Shown: piece by piece, positions 32,879 through 42,100 of the stretch
Position numbering within the stretch: position 1 is the stretch's first letter
Layout of the letters: each line of letters starts with the position of its first letter
NCBI GenBank assembly: GCA_036488085.1
Contig: DASXHZ010000053.1
Coordinates: 1 to 64,000, forward strand
DNA: 64,000 bases
Reading direction: 5' to 3'
DNA from: DASXHZ01 sp036488085
GTDB taxonomy: Bacteria; Acidobacteriota; Thermoanaerobaculia; Gp7-AA8
Notes under the pieces: model-generated
The model's input: the letters and a program-made list of their open reading frames with translations, nothing else
What the model was told of the DNA's origin: nothing
The model's database searches: none
Position numbers and translations under genes: made by a program

Positions 32879-32957
32879 GCACACTTCGTTCACGCCTCCG
32901 CCACGGGAACGTTCACTAACATTCCGCCGCCAACAAACCCAACCGGAGGTTCTTCAG

Positions 32958-35054
32958 ATGCGTCGTGCCTTTTTCGCAGTTCTCGCCGCGATTGCTCTCG
33001 CGGCGTGTAGTGGCAGTACCAGCAACCCCGCCCCCGCCGCGCAGCCGATGGCGACGACTGCCCACCCGATGACGATGAAACCGCTCTTCGGCGAGCACGG
33101 CTTCGACACCTCGACGCTCGACCGGAACGTCGCAGCGTGCGACAACTTCTACGAGTTCGCCGTCGGGAAGTGGCGGACCTCGCATCCGCTCCCGGCCGCC
33201 TACTCGCGCTACGGCCGCTTCGAAGAGGTCGCCGAGCGCAACCGCGAGAAGCTGCACGAGATCCTCGAGGAAGACGCCAAGAACGCCGGGACCGCGCCCA
33301 ACGGCAGCGCCGCGCAGAAGCTCGGCGACTTCTACAACTCGTGCATGAACGAGACGGCCATCGAGGCGGCCGGCATCACGCCGATCGCTCCCGAGCTCGC
33401 GGCCATCGACGCCATCCACGACCGCGCCTCGCTCGAAGAGCAGATCATCCGCCTCCAGCAGCGCGGCGTCGGTGCCACGTTCCGCTTCGGCGCGCAGAAC
33501 GACTACGAGAACGCACGCATGATGATCGCCACCCTCTCGCAGGGCGGCACCTCGCTCCCGGACCGCGACTACTACCTGCGCGAGTCGGAGCGCTTCAAGA
33601 ACATCCGTAGCAAGTACGTCGAGCACGTCGGGAAGATGTTCGAGCTCGCCGGCGAGCCGGCCGACCGCGCCGCCGCCGATGCGCAGCACGTGATGACGGT
33701 CGAAACGCGGCTGGCGAAGGCCGAGATGGACCGCGTCAGCTCGCGCGACCCGCGCAAGCGCTACCACATCACGCAGGTCACCCAACTCGCGTCGATGGAC
33801 CCGAACTTCGACTGGCAGCACTACTTCAACGCCATGGGCGCCGAGAACCTGGCGTCGCTCAACGTGGCGCAGCCCGACTACTTCACCGAAGTGAACAAGA
33901 TGCTGAGCGAGACACCGCTCGACGACTGGAAGGCGTACCTGAAGTGGCGCCTCCTCGACTCGTCCGCAGCGACGCTGTCGTCGCCGTTCGTGAACGAAGA
34001 CTTCGCGTTCAACAGCGTCATCAGCGGCGTCAAGGAACAACAGGATCGCTGGAAGCGCTGCGTCCGCGCCACCGACGCAAGCCTCGGCCAGCTCCTCGGA
34101 CAAGAGTACGTCCGCCGCAATTTCACGCCCGAAGCGAAGGCGAAAATGAATCAGCTCATCGACAACCTCGTCGATGCGCTGCGCAACGACATCCCGACGC
34201 TGCAGTGGATGAGCCCCGAGACGCAGCAGGCCGCGCTCACGAAGCTGAACGCGTTCCGCCGCCGCATCGGCTATCCCGACAAGTGGATCGACTACTCGAA
34301 CCTCCGCGTCGAGGGCTCCGCGTCGTACGCCGCGAACGTCGTGGCGGCGCGCGAGTTCGGCCGGCGCCGCAACGTGGCGCGCATCGGCAAGCCCGATGAT
34401 CCCGCCGAGTGGGGCGGCTTCACTCCGCCGACCGTCAACGCCAGCTACATGCCGTCGCAGAACAACATCACGTTCCCGGCGGGCATCCTCCAGCCGCCGT
34501 TCTACGATCCGAACGCCGACGACGCGTACAACTACGGCGGTATCGGCACGGTCATCGGCCACGAGATGACGCACGGCTTCGACGACGAAGGCGCCAAGTT
34601 CGACGCTCAGGGCAACCTGCGCAACTGGTGGACGCCGACGGACCTCAAGAATTTCGAGGGCCGCGCCGACTGCATCGTGAACGAGTACAGCGAGTTCAAC
34701 GTCGCGCCGGGAATCAACATCAACGGCAAGCTCGTCACCGGCGAAGAGATCGCGGACCTCGGCGGCGCCACCCTCGCGCTCGCGGCCTACGAGAAGTCGA
34801 TGCAGGGCAAGCCGCGCGAGACGATCGACGGCTTCAGCCCCGAGCAGCGTTTCTTCCTCGGTTTCGCCCAGGTGTGGGCCGAGAACATGGCCCCCGAGGA
34901 ACAGACCCGCCGCGCGCTCACCGACCCGCACGCCCAGGGGCCGTTCCGCGTGAACGGCACCGTGCAGAACATGCCCGCATTCGCGAAAGCGTTCGGCTGC
35001 AAGAACGGCGACAAGATGGTCCGCGAAGAAGGGAAGCGGTGCAGCATTTGGTGA
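32958..35054 (+). CDS. M13-family (neprilysin-like) zinc metallopeptidase, lipoprotein
   Basis: 698 aa, ATG with GGAGG 10 nt upstream. Signal peptide with lipobox ALAACSGS, so anchored in the envelope. Zinc site GHEMTHGFDDEGAKFD with the third ligand in GEEIADLGGATLAL; substrate-binding NASYMPSQNNITFPAG (NAYY/NASY-like) and the C-terminal CKNGDKMV...CSIW ending are all typical of M13. It should cleave short peptides on the amino side of hydrophobic residues in the periplasm. Complete domain. Confidence 0.92.
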   Translation: MRRAFFAVLAAIALAACSGSTSNPAPAAQPMATTAHPMTMKPLFGEHGFDTSTLDRNVAACDNFYEFAVGKWRTSHPLPAAYSRYGRFEEVAERNREKLHEILEEDAKNAGTAPNGSAAQKLGDFYNSCMNETAIEAAGITPIAPELAAIDAIHDRASLEEQIIRLQQRGVGATFRFGAQNDYENARMMIATLSQGGTSLPDRDYYLRESERFKNIRSKYVEHVGKMFELAGEPADRAAADAQHVMTVETRLAKAEMDRVSSRDPRKRYHITQVTQLASMDPNFDWQHYFNAMGAENLASLNVAQPDYFTEVNKMLSETPLDDWKAYLKWRLLDSSAATLSSPFVNEDFAFNSVISGVKEQQDRWKRCVRATDASLGQLLGQEYVRRNFTPEAKAKMNQLIDNLVDALRNDIPTLQWMSPETQQAALTKLNAFRRRIGYPDKWIDYSNLRVEGSASYAANVVAAREFGRRRNVARIGKPDDPAEWGGFTPPTVNASYMPSQNNITFPAGILQPPFYDPNADDAYNYGGIGTVIGHEMTHGFDDEGAKFDAQGNLRNWWTPTDLKNFEGRADCIVNEYSEFNVAPGININGKLVTGEEIADLGGATLALAAYEKSMQGKPRETIDGFSPEQRFFLGFAQVWAENMAPEEQTRRALTDPHAQGPFRVNGTVQNMPAFAKAFGCKNGDKMVREEGKRCSIW

Positions 35055-35055
35055 T

Positions 35056-35814
35056 CTAGAACGCGAACAGCGCGGCCGCTCCGATCGCGCTGACGACGAC
35101 GCCGCACGCCGCGATGATCGCGGCGTGCGCGCGTCGCCACCGCAGTGTCAGTGGGCTGAAGACGAAGCGCACCGGCCGGTACGCGATCGCGAGCACGATC
35201 GAGAGCACGATCCACCATGCGCCGAATGCTGCCGCAACCAGCCCCGCCAGAATGCGCGGCGAGTCGCCTTGGATGAATTGATGCACCTCGGACGGCTCCT
35301 GGAACATCCACGCGATGATCCCCGGAACCGGTCCGACGATGGCGAGCAGTCCGAAGAACGCCATCACGAGGGCGATAGGGGAGTAGACGAGCCAGCGGCG
35401 GGAGCCGAGCCGCTCGGCGCCGATCTCCTCGACCGCGGCGCGCGCCAGAATGAATGCGCCAAGAATGAAGACGATGCCGATGCCGACTGGAATCAGCATC
35501 AGGCCGAGGAGCGTCGCGGCGAACGCGAGATAGGGGAGGCGCCACTCTTCGGGGCCGTGCTGGACGCGCCGCATGATGCGGCGCCATGCCGGCAGCTCGC
35601 AGTCGCTGATCCACGCTTCAGGAGCGCCGAGGCGGGCGAGAACCGGGTCGAGGTCCTCGGTGTCGACGACCTCATACTCGGCCAGCGCGCTCTCGATGTG
35701 CTCGCGGATATCGCGCTCGATGTCGGTGCTGTCGATGCTCGTCCCGCGCATGGAGCTGCGCATCGCGGCGAGATACGAGTCGAGGCGTCGCTGCGCGTCT
35801 TCGGTGAATGTCAT
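35056..35814 (-). CDS. HAAS-domain membrane protein paired with a PadR regulator
   Basis: 252 aa. N-terminal cytoplasmic helical domain (TDIERDIREHIESALAEYEV, then RLGAPEAWI) matches the HAAS/DUF1700-type domain that accompanies PadR regulators; about six membrane segments follow. The start overlaps the padR stop (ATGA), and this pairing is the main evidence for a signalling role. Effector unknown. Confidence 0.7.
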   Translation of the reverse strand: MTFTEDAQRRLDSYLAAMRSSMRGTSIDSTDIERDIREHIESALAEYEVVDTEDLDPVLARLGAPEAWISDCELPAWRRIMRRVQHGPEEWRLPYLAFAATLLGLMLIPVGIGIVFILGAFILARAAVEEIGAERLGSRRWLVYSPIALVMAFFGLLAIVGPVPGIIAWMFQEPSEVHQFIQGDSPRILAGLVAAAFGAWWIVLSIVLAIAYRPVRFVFSPLTLRWRRAHAAIIAACGVVVSAIGAAALFAF

Positions 35815-36155
35815 CGTCGTTCCTTTCGGAGATGCTCGATCGCGTCCTGTAACTGCTGCCAGTGTGCGTTCATCCGCCGGAGCTGCGCCCGCCCGCGGTC
35901 GGTCAGCTCGTAGTACTTACGGGGCGGGCCGCCGGAAGATTCTTCGATCGACGTTTTCAGGTACTGCTCCGACCGCAAACGGCTGAGGATCGGATAGATC
36001 GTCCCTTCGCTCACGACCAGGCTGTCGATCTCGCCGAGGCGTTTGACCAGCTCGTAGCCGTAGAGACGCCGTCCACAGAGCGCGTTCAGGATCGAGAGCT
36101 CCAGGAGTCCTTTGCGAAGCTGCGTGGCCCAGTTTTCGTGGAATGGCTCGCTCAC
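35811..36155 (-). CDS. PadR-family transcriptional regulator
   Basis: 114 aa. Winged helix typical of PadR: GLLELSILNALCGRRLYGYE, LVVSEGTIYPILSRL, then SGGPPRKYYELTDRGRAQL. GTG at 36155 is chosen because a promoter (TTGACA-N17-CATATT) ends 6 nt upstream, putting the transcript start on the GTG itself. First gene of a two-gene operon with the HAAS protein, divergent from the decarboxylase gene. Confidence 0.85.
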   Translation of the reverse strand: MSEPFHENWATQLRKGLLELSILNALCGRRLYGYELVKRLGEIDSLVVSEGTIYPILSRLRSEQYLKTSIEESSGGPPRKYYELTDRGRAQLRRMNAHWQQLQDAIEHLRKERR

Positions 36156-36161
36156 GAAGCC

Positions 36162-36190
36162 AATATGAGGCTTTGCACGGTACTTGTCAA
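36162..36190 (-). promoter_or_regulatory. Leaderless promoter of padR with partial dyad
   Basis: Minus strand TTGACA (36190-36185), 17-nt spacer, CATATT (36167-36162), then six bases and the GTG. An imperfect dyad TACTTGT...ACACAGTA (36181-36199) covers the -35 and could be the PadR site; it also lies just upstream of the divergent decarboxylase gene, so both could be controlled. Confidence 0.65.
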
Positions 36191-36225
36191 TACACAGTAG
36201 TGGCCAGGTTCGATAAAGTTCACCT

Positions 36226-37695
36226 ATGTATCCGCTTGAACCAGACGGCAATGAGATGCGCCGCCTCGTCGACGAGGCGATGCGGCGCATTGTTTCCCAC
36301 ATCGAATCGCTACCCGAGCAGCCGGCGCAGAACGTCGAGGGGGCGACGGAGGAGGCGCGGACGCTCGTCGAGCCGCTGCCGGAGCGCGGCGAGGCGTACG
36401 AGTCGCTTCTAGCGAAGCTCTTCGACGAGTACATCCCGCGCTCGTTCAATGCGGCGGGGCCGGGCTATCTCGCGTACATCCCGGGCGGCGGTGTGTTCCA
36501 CGCGGCGGTCGCCGACCTGATCGCCGACAGCGTCAATCGCTATGTGGGCGTCTGCGCGGCGGCGCCGCTGCTGGCGCAGCTCGAGGCGAACGTGGTCCGC
36601 TGGTTCTGCCACATCATCGGCCTGCCGCGCGGCTCGGGCGGCGTCCTGACCTCTGGGGGCTCACTCGCGAACTTCACCGCCATCGCCACCGCGCGCGACC
36701 ATTTCCTCGGAGGGGCGGACGCCCTCGTCCGCCCGCGCGGCGACAGCCGCGCTGACGCACGGCCGGGCGGACGAGGGCGTCCGTCCCTCCAGGAGTGCAC
36801 GCTCTATTGCTCCGACCAAGTCCATCACGCCTTCCAGAAAGCCGCGCACCTCGCCGGCTTCCCGTACGCGAACATCCGCGAGATCGAGACCGACGATCGG
36901 TTCCGCATGCGCATCGACGCGCTCGAAGAGCAGATCGGGCGCGATCGCGCCGACGGCTGGCGTCCGCTGCTCGTCGCGGGGAGCGCCGGGACGACGAACA
37001 CCGGGGCGGTCGACGATCTCCGCGAGCTCTCGCGTGTCGCGAAGGCCAACGCGATGTGGTTCCACATCGACGGCGCCTACGGCGCGTTCTTCAACCTGAC
37101 GTCGCGCGGGCGCGAAGCGCTCCGAGGAATCGATCTCGCCGACTCGATCATCCTCGACCCGCACAAGACTCTCTTCCTCCCGTTCGGCACCGGCGCCGTG
37201 CTCGTGCGCGACGCGCAGGCGCTCCGCCGGGCGCACTCGCTCCACGCCGACTACCTCCCGGCGATGCAGACGGAGGACGAGCTGGTCGACTTCTGCGAGA
37301 TCTCGCCGGAGCTATCGCGCGACTTCCGCGGACTCCGCGTCTGGCTGCCGGTGAAGACATTCGGCATCGGCGTCTTCCGCGAGCAGCTCGACGAGAAGCT
37401 CGACCTGATCGAGTTCATCACGGATGCGATCCGCTCCATCGACGGGATCGAGATCGTCGCGGAGCCGCAGCTCACCATCTGCGCATTCCGCTTCCGCAAC
37501 GACGATTCTTTGACTCGCCGCTTGCTCGAACGCATCAACGCCCGCAAACGCGTGATGCTCACCGGGGCGATCGTCCGCGGTCAGTTCGTCATCCGGATTT
37601 GCATCGTCTCGCATCGCACGCACCGCGACCGCGTGCAGATGGCGATCGACGACATTCGAGCGGCGGTGGGGGAGCTGGCGGGTGAACCGGCCTAG
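36226..37695 (+). CDS. PLP-dependent group II amino-acid decarboxylase
   Basis: 489 aa. GGVLTSGGSLANFTAIATAR, AGTTNTGAVDDL and the PLP-lysine motif in LDPHKTLFLPFG identify the aromatic-L-amino-acid/glutamate decarboxylase family; AAPLLAQLEANVVRW is also typical. Residues of about 162-190 are a 29-residue insert encoded by the R2 repeat, lying between the PLP-binding and the CSDQVHHAFQKAA segment; relatives pass directly across this point. Substrate not readable. A GATAAA box ends 8 nt before the ATG. Confidence 0.88.
   Translation: MYPLEPDGNEMRRLVDEAMRRIVSHIESLPEQPAQNVEGATEEARTLVEPLPERGEAYESLLAKLFDEYIPRSFNAAGPGYLAYIPGGGVFHAAVADLIADSVNRYVGVCAAAPLLAQLEANVVRWFCHIIGLPRGSGGVLTSGGSLANFTAIATARDHFLGGADALVRPRGDSRADARPGGRGRPSLQECTLYCSDQVHHAFQKAAHLAGFPYANIREIETDDRFRMRIDALEEQIGRDRADGWRPLLVAGSAGTTNTGAVDDLRELSRVAKANAMWFHIDGAYGAFFNLTSRGREALRGIDLADSIILDPHKTLFLPFGTGAVLVRDAQALRRAHSLHADYLPAMQTEDELVDFCEISPELSRDFRGLRVWLPVKTFGIGVFREQLDEKLDLIEFITDAIRSIDGIEIVAEPQLTICAFRFRNDDSLTRRLLERINARKRVMLTGAIVRGQFVIRICIVSHRTHRDRVQMAIDDIRAAVGELAGEPA
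36709..36795. repeat. R2 palindromic repeat inserted in frame in the decarboxylase gene
   Basis: 87 bp (29 codons): GGAGGGGCGGACGCCCTCGT faces GGACGAGGGCGTCCGTCCCT around CGCGCGGCGACAGCCGCGC. Same family as 23949-24030. No stop codon arises in the decarboxylase frame. Confidence 0.85.
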
Positions 37696-38096
37696 CGGAT
37701 CAAATCCAATCCCGTTGCTTCGTCGCGTTCGCGATGAAGCGCGACATCGGTGATCGCGAGATGCAACTCCAGCGTCGGATGCACCATGCCGCGCTTCACG
37801 TGCCCGCCGAGCGTCGACCCATCGCGCCGGCCGAGCACCGTGTGTGCGTGCACCTTGAACCCGTCGCGGACGCGGGTGAGGTTGCCGTTGATCGACAACA
37901 CCTCGACCTGCTCGTCGACCGCGATCTCCTCGTACTGCAGCGACTCCGGGTTCCACCACATCACCGTCGCCTCGCGAAACGCGCCGAGGCCGTGAAAGAA
38001 GGCGGAAGTCGTGACGTGCTCGGAGGCGAAGCGCTGCAGCATTGCGATCACTTCGTCGCCACTATCGAGGACGACTACATTTCCGAAACTTCTCAC
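37692..38096 (-). CDS. PPC-domain (DUF296) putative DNA-binding protein
   Basis: 134 aa. The PPC fold is seen in HVTTSAFFHGLGAFREATVM, GNLTRVRDGFKVHAHTVLG and GGHVKRGMVHPTLELHL. Bacterial stand-alone PPC proteins are trimers of uncertain role; plant AHL proteins with the domain bind DNA. The three conserved histidines that may bind metal are visible. Convergent with the decarboxylase gene, 4-nt overlap. Confidence 0.8.
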   Translation of the reverse strand: MRSFGNVVVLDSGDEVIAMLQRFASEHVTTSAFFHGLGAFREATVMWWNPESLQYEEIAVDEQVEVLSINGNLTRVRDGFKVHAHTVLGRRDGSTLGGHVKRGMVHPTLELHLAITDVALHRERDEATGLDLIR

Positions 38097-38144
38097 TCAC
38101 GAGCGATTATGACAGCGGGAGCCTCGCTTACTCGCCTGGCATCC

Positions 38145-38235
38145 GGCGAAAGCCCGTGGGAGTTGGCCGAAAGCCCGTGGCATCCGGCGAAAGCCCGTGG
38201 GATCCGGCGAAAGCCGGTGGATTTGGCCAACTCCG
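38145..38235. repeat. Short tandem repeats (about 21 bp)
   Basis: Units of the form ATCCGGCGAAAGCCCGTGGG or GTTGGCCGAAAGCCCGTGGG occur four to five times in a row with small changes. There are no spacers, so this is not CRISPR. Confidence 0.65.
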
Positions 38236-38265
38236 GCGAGCGAGCCGCGGTCTTCGGCCGGCTTT

Positions 38266-38338
38266 GTGTGTGGGGCCGGCTCTCAGCCGGCCCGATGACC
38301 TGCCGGACCTGGGCCGGCTGAGAGCCGGCCCCACACAT
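38266..38338. repeat. R1 palindromic repeat, double copy
   Basis: GGCCGGCTCTCAGCCGGCCC and GGGCCGGCTGAGAGCCGGCC in opposite orientation with a 16-bp loop, forming a long hairpin between the PPC gene and the M23 remnant. Confidence 0.75.
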
Positions 38339-38456
38339 AAAGCATCGCGTTGACTCGCGAAGGTGCTGCGCCTATTTTTCAGTTGGCCAACTGACCCCTG
38401 TTCGCAGCAATTCTCTTCGCGCACTGGCTGGGTACCTGGGCGGCAGCTCCGCAGCA

Positions 38457-38486
38457 CGGGCCGGCTGAGAGCCGGCCCCAGCACAC
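38457..38486. repeat. R1 half-copy
   Basis: One hairpin arm, GGGCCGGCTGAGAGCCGGCC, followed by CCAGCACA. The remainder of 38097-38581 holds no credible gene. Confidence 0.65.
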
Positions 38487-38581
38487 GAAGCCCGGATCAC
38501 TGCTTCAGGCGCGCGGCTTCTCGATCACGCTGGTAACCTTGCGCAGGTGAACGCGATCTCGCTCTCGCTCTTTGGCGCGAA

Positions 38582-39516
38582 ATGAAATCGATCGGCATAG
38601 TTCTCCTTCTCTCGCTCTTTCCGCTTCTCTGCTTCGCACAGGTCTCGAACCGGCAGGCGGCCGTCGAGATCGTGGCGCCGAAGGCGCCCGCGCCGGTGAT
38701 CGCGAATGGCAAACGCGTTCTCGTCTACGAACTGCATGTCACGAATTTCGGGAAGGGGCCGCTCGCATTGCGTCGCATCGAGATCGCCGGCGTCGCGGAC
38801 CTCTCCGGTGACACGCTCACGAAGTCGCTCTCCCCGGTCGGCGAGTCATCCGATCCGGCCCGCCCTCGACGTCGGCCGTCGCGTGATTGCGCTTCTGTGG
38901 CTCGAGCTTCCGAGCGGAAAGCCGGCGCCTCGGGAACTGAAGCATCGCTTGGCGTTCGGTCATCACGGTCGAAGGGCGTGCCTCGATCGCGCAGCGGTTT
39001 GCCATCGATTTCGTGAAGATCGGGCCGAACGGGGACACGACGCATGACGGCCGCGCGAGCAACGATCACTTCTGGGTATTCGGAACGGACGTGCGTGCGG
39101 TCGCCGCCGGCGAGGTGACCGAGGTCGTCGACGCGTATCCCGACAACGAGCCGGACAAGCCGCCGCCACCGACGATCGCGAGTCTCGCCGGCAATCACGT
39201 CATCATCAGGATCGCCCCAGGCCAGTACGCACTCTTCGCGCATCTCCGGCAGCACAGCATCCTCGTGCACGTGAACGACACGGTGAAGCGCGGCGAGGTG
39301 ATCGCGAAAGTCGGCGACTCGGGCAACACGACCGGGCCGCACCTGCACTTTCAGTTGATGGATCGCAACTCTGCGCTCGCATCAGAGGGGATCCCGTACG
39401 TCTTCGACCACTTCTCATTCCTCGGCTTCGGCGCCGACTTCGAGGAGAGCCATCATCCGACTGAGCCACGCCGGAATGATCTGCCCGTCGACAGCGAAGT
39501 GATCGGGGTCAAGTAG
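38582..39516 (+). pseudogene. Secreted M23 metallopeptidase gene with two frameshifts
   Basis: Frame 1 gives a signal peptide (IGIVLLLSLFPLLCFAQ) and an Ig-like strand region to about 38840. Frame 2 continues with ALDVGRRVIALLWLELPSGK to about 38955. Frame 3 resumes with ASIAQRFAIDFVKIGPNG and the LytM/M23 domain: HDGRASNDHFWVFGTDVRAV, GNHVIIRIAPG and GPHLHFQLMD. The catalytic HxH is intact, and each break joins fragments that are contiguous in M23 proteins. It is either a recent pseudogene or carries two sequence errors; each needs one or two bases. Confidence 0.75.
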
Positions 39517-39529
39517 GGCGCCGAAGCCC

Positions 39530-40159
39530 TCAATGCAGGTTGTTTTGGTTCGCGTAGACCACGAGGTCGGAGTTCGTCTGGAGTTGCATCTTCTCCATGA
39601 TGTGGCGGCGGTGGGTGCTGACGGTTTTCACGCTGAGCGTCAGCATGCGGGCGATTTCGGTGACTGTCTTACCGGACGATAGCTGGCGGAAGACTTGGTA
39701 CTCGCGGTCGGAGAGGCGCTCATGCGGCTTCTTCTCTTCGCCGAAGATGGTGAGGGTTGCGAGCTGCTCGGCGATGTCGAGGCCGACGTATTTGCGGCCC
39801 GCCAGGATGCGGTCGAGCGCGCGGTTTACATCGTCGGCGGAGCTGTCTTTCTTCAGGTAGCCGGAGGCGCCGGCGCGGAGGGCGCGGAGGGCGTACTGCT
39901 CTTCCGGCTCGCTGCTGAGCACGAGGATACCCATGGCCGGAAACTCCTTGTGGATGCGCTTGACGACATCGAGGCCGGCATCCGATGCGAGCGAGAGGCC
40001 GATGATGACGATGTGGAAGATCGTGCGGCGGAGGAGGTCGAGGGTCGATTCCGCGTCCGATGCATGCTCGACGGTGGAGATGTCCGGCCGCTGCGCCAGG
40101 ATTTGTTGCAAGCCGATCCGGACGATCGAGTGCTCATCGGCAATCAAGGCGCTCTTCAT
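39530..40159 (-). CDS. NarL/LuxR-type response regulator lacking the phosphoacceptor Asp
   Basis: 209 aa. A receiver domain (residues 1-120) with the acidic pair Asp8-Glu9, Ser in LVLSSEPEEQY and the switch Lys in GYLKKDSS, then a LuxR HTH (LSDREYQVFRQLSSGKTVTE). The phosphoacceptor position, normally Asp in LLDLSMPG, reads IIGLSLAS, Gly54. Phosphorylation at the usual site is therefore not possible, which places it with atypical receivers controlled by binding or abundance. No kinase gene is nearby. Confidence 0.85.
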   Translation of the reverse strand: MKSALIADEHSIVRIGLQQILAQRPDISTVEHASDAESTLDLLRRTIFHIVIIGLSLASDAGLDVVKRIHKEFPAMGILVLSSEPEEQYALRALRAGASGYLKKDSSADDVNRALDRILAGRKYVGLDIAEQLATLTIFGEEKKPHERLSDREYQVFRQLSSGKTVTEIARMLTLSVKTVSTHRRHIMEKMQLQTNSDLVVYANQNNLH

Positions 40160-40289
40160 TGATTTAGGAGGAAAAAATACTGTTTACGGTCACTCGGCGA
40201 CATCAGCGGATGTCTGACGAGTCCGTAGGACGCGTGAGGAACGACCGTCACCTGAAGGGGGAGTGTCGCGAAAGGGCGGAATGCTACCG

Positions 40290-41849
40290 CTATCCCCTGT
40301 TGCGCAGAATGCCCGACCAGATGACGGTGGCGTCGTCGAGCGGCTCGAGCGAGGCGACGTAGTGGTCGCCCGCGGCGAGATCGACTCCGCCGCTCGCATC
40401 GTGGCCGTCGATCTCGGCGCTCACGGAGTGGCCACTGCTAATGACGATGTACGTGCCGGGGACGCCGATGCGGAAATGCATCTTCGTCGAGATGTGTCCG
40501 AGGCGGACGCCGGCGACGTGGACGAGTCCCCACGGAACGTAATTCGCCTCTACGAAGCGGCGGGACTGCGGCGGCAGCGAGTCGGAGACGACGACGTGCG
40601 TGTGCGATTTGACCAGCGCCGCCGCGATGTCGTCGCGGATGTTGCCGAGGCGCAGCTTCATGTTCGTGATCGCCTCGAGCGCGAAGTACCACGGGCGCTG
40701 CCGGAACACCGACTCGCCTTTCAGGTCCATCACCGGCTCATCCGGCGAGGTCAAGCTCAGCACGGTCTCCACGACCTGCACTTCGGCGGCCGCATCGTTT
40801 CGCCACGGACGCGCGGTGACGACGGTCGTGACGATCAGCGCGGCGGCGACGGTCGCGGGGATGAGCACGCGTTGAGCGCGCAGCAGCAGCGGGGTGACCA
40901 GGATCGCGGCGACCGGATAGAAGGGGAGGTAGCTCTCGGCGGACGTCATCGGCCAGAAGGCGACGAGGATGACGAAGTAGACGCTCGCTGCGAGAAAGAT
41001 GAAGAGCCGTTTGCGGACGATTCCGTCTTCGCCCTCGCTCTTCGCCAGGCGGAGCCCGATGAATCGGACGATGAAGTAGAGCGGCGCGAAGAAGAGGAGC
41101 CGGTAGGCGTGCTCGTACGGGAAGACGTTGTGCGTGAAGACGCCATAGTGGAACGGGCGCCACGCCCCGGCGGCGGCGAAGGCGCCCCCGATCGTGACGG
41201 GAACGATCGCGACGCAGACGGTGAAGGTGGCGGCCCATCGCGCGATCTGGCCCAGAGTTCTTTTAGCGCCGCGGTTCCAGGTCAGGAGCGGCGTGACGAC
41301 GCCCGCCACCGTGATCGCGGCGACGAAGAGGGTGGTTTTCATCGAGACGCCGGCGGCGAGGCCGAGCGCCAAGCCGCCGAAGATGCTCTTCGATAGCGGC
41401 GGCAGGCTGCTGATGGTGATTGCGAGCGCGGCGAGCCAGCAGACGATCCAGAGGTCGTCGGTACGGTATTCGAGCGAGCCGAGGAAGAACGGCGGCGTGA
41501 TGGCGGCGAGGCCGGCGGCCCAGAACGCAGTGCGGACGTCGAAGAGCTTTCGTGCGATCAGCCAGACAAGGGCGATCGAGAGCACGAAGAGCGGCACCAT
41601 CAGCATGCGCGCCGCGAAGAGGAGCCGCGGGTCGTCGCCGCCGATCGCGAACAGCGGCGAGGTGACGAGGTGGAACAGCGGCATGTGGTTGTCGAAGACG
41701 TCGCGATACTGGACGTAGCCGTGCGACCAGGCCCATGCGATGTGCATGTGCTGCGGCTCGTCAGAGTCGAAGCGGTAGCGGAAGATCAGGAAAAAGCGGG
41801 CTGCGAGCAGACCCGCTCCGATCAGCCAGAGCGCGATTTTTTTCGGCAT
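40290..41849 (-). CDS. Membrane glycosyltransferase (GT39/ArnT-like)
   Basis: 519 aa from the ATG at 41849 (a GTG at 41891 would add 14 residues). About eleven membrane segments; the first periplasmic loop carries FDSDEPQHMHIAWAW with the acidic pair typical of GT-C enzymes, and DNHMPLFHL follows. The C-terminal 110 residues form a soluble domain. GT-C enzymes use lipid-linked sugars at the periplasmic face. Acceptor unknown. 40160-40289 upstream of its stop holds nothing clear. Confidence 0.75.
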   Translation of the reverse strand: MPKKIALWLIGAGLLAARFFLIFRYRFDSDEPQHMHIAWAWSHGYVQYRDVFDNHMPLFHLVTSPLFAIGGDDPRLLFAARMLMVPLFVLSIALVWLIARKLFDVRTAFWAAGLAAITPPFFLGSLEYRTDDLWIVCWLAALAITISSLPPLSKSIFGGLALGLAAGVSMKTTLFVAAITVAGVVTPLLTWNRGAKRTLGQIARWAATFTVCVAIVPVTIGGAFAAAGAWRPFHYGVFTHNVFPYEHAYRLLFFAPLYFIVRFIGLRLAKSEGEDGIVRKRLFIFLAASVYFVILVAFWPMTSAESYLPFYPVAAILVTPLLLRAQRVLIPATVAAALIVTTVVTARPWRNDAAAEVQVVETVLSLTSPDEPVMDLKGESVFRQRPWYFALEAITNMKLRLGNIRDDIAAALVKSHTHVVVSDSLPPQSRRFVEANYVPWGLVHVAGVRLGHISTKMHFRIGVPGTYIVISSGHSVSAEIDGHDASGGVDLAAGDHYVASLEPLDDATVIWSGILRNRG

Positions 41850-41956
41850 GTGTCGGGGATGGACCGCCGCAGAGGTTGCCACGCCCGACACAGTTTCGCA
41901 ACAAGTTTATTGTGTAGCGGCGGCGACTCGGCGGCGGAAGTCGTCGCGGGAGCCAC

Positions 41957-42085
41957 GCCCCTCACCCGGCGCTTCGCGCCACCCTCTCCCGTAGGGAGAG
42001 GGCCAAGACGACAACCACCACCAACCACCACCAACACCCTCTCCCTTGGGAGAGGGCGGCCGAAGGCCGGGTGAGAGGCGTGCAC
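41957..42085. repeat. R4 palindromic repeat (CCCTCACCCGGC... family)
   Basis: CCCCTCACCCGGCGCTTCGC...CCCTCTCCC faces GGGAGAGGGCGGCCGAAGGC...GGGTGAGAGG around a (ACCACCA)n-like loop. A second copy lies at 49170-49274. Confidence 0.75.
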
Positions 42086-42100
42086 CCACGCCGAACCCAG

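Noticed and set aside
32916..34931. A 671-codon open frame opposite the M13 peptidase gene
   Set aside because: The peptidase on the plus strand has all catalytic motifs; the antisense frame shows no family pattern.
38145..38235. Possible CRISPR array
   Set aside because: The repeats are directly tandem without spacers, and no cas genes are present.
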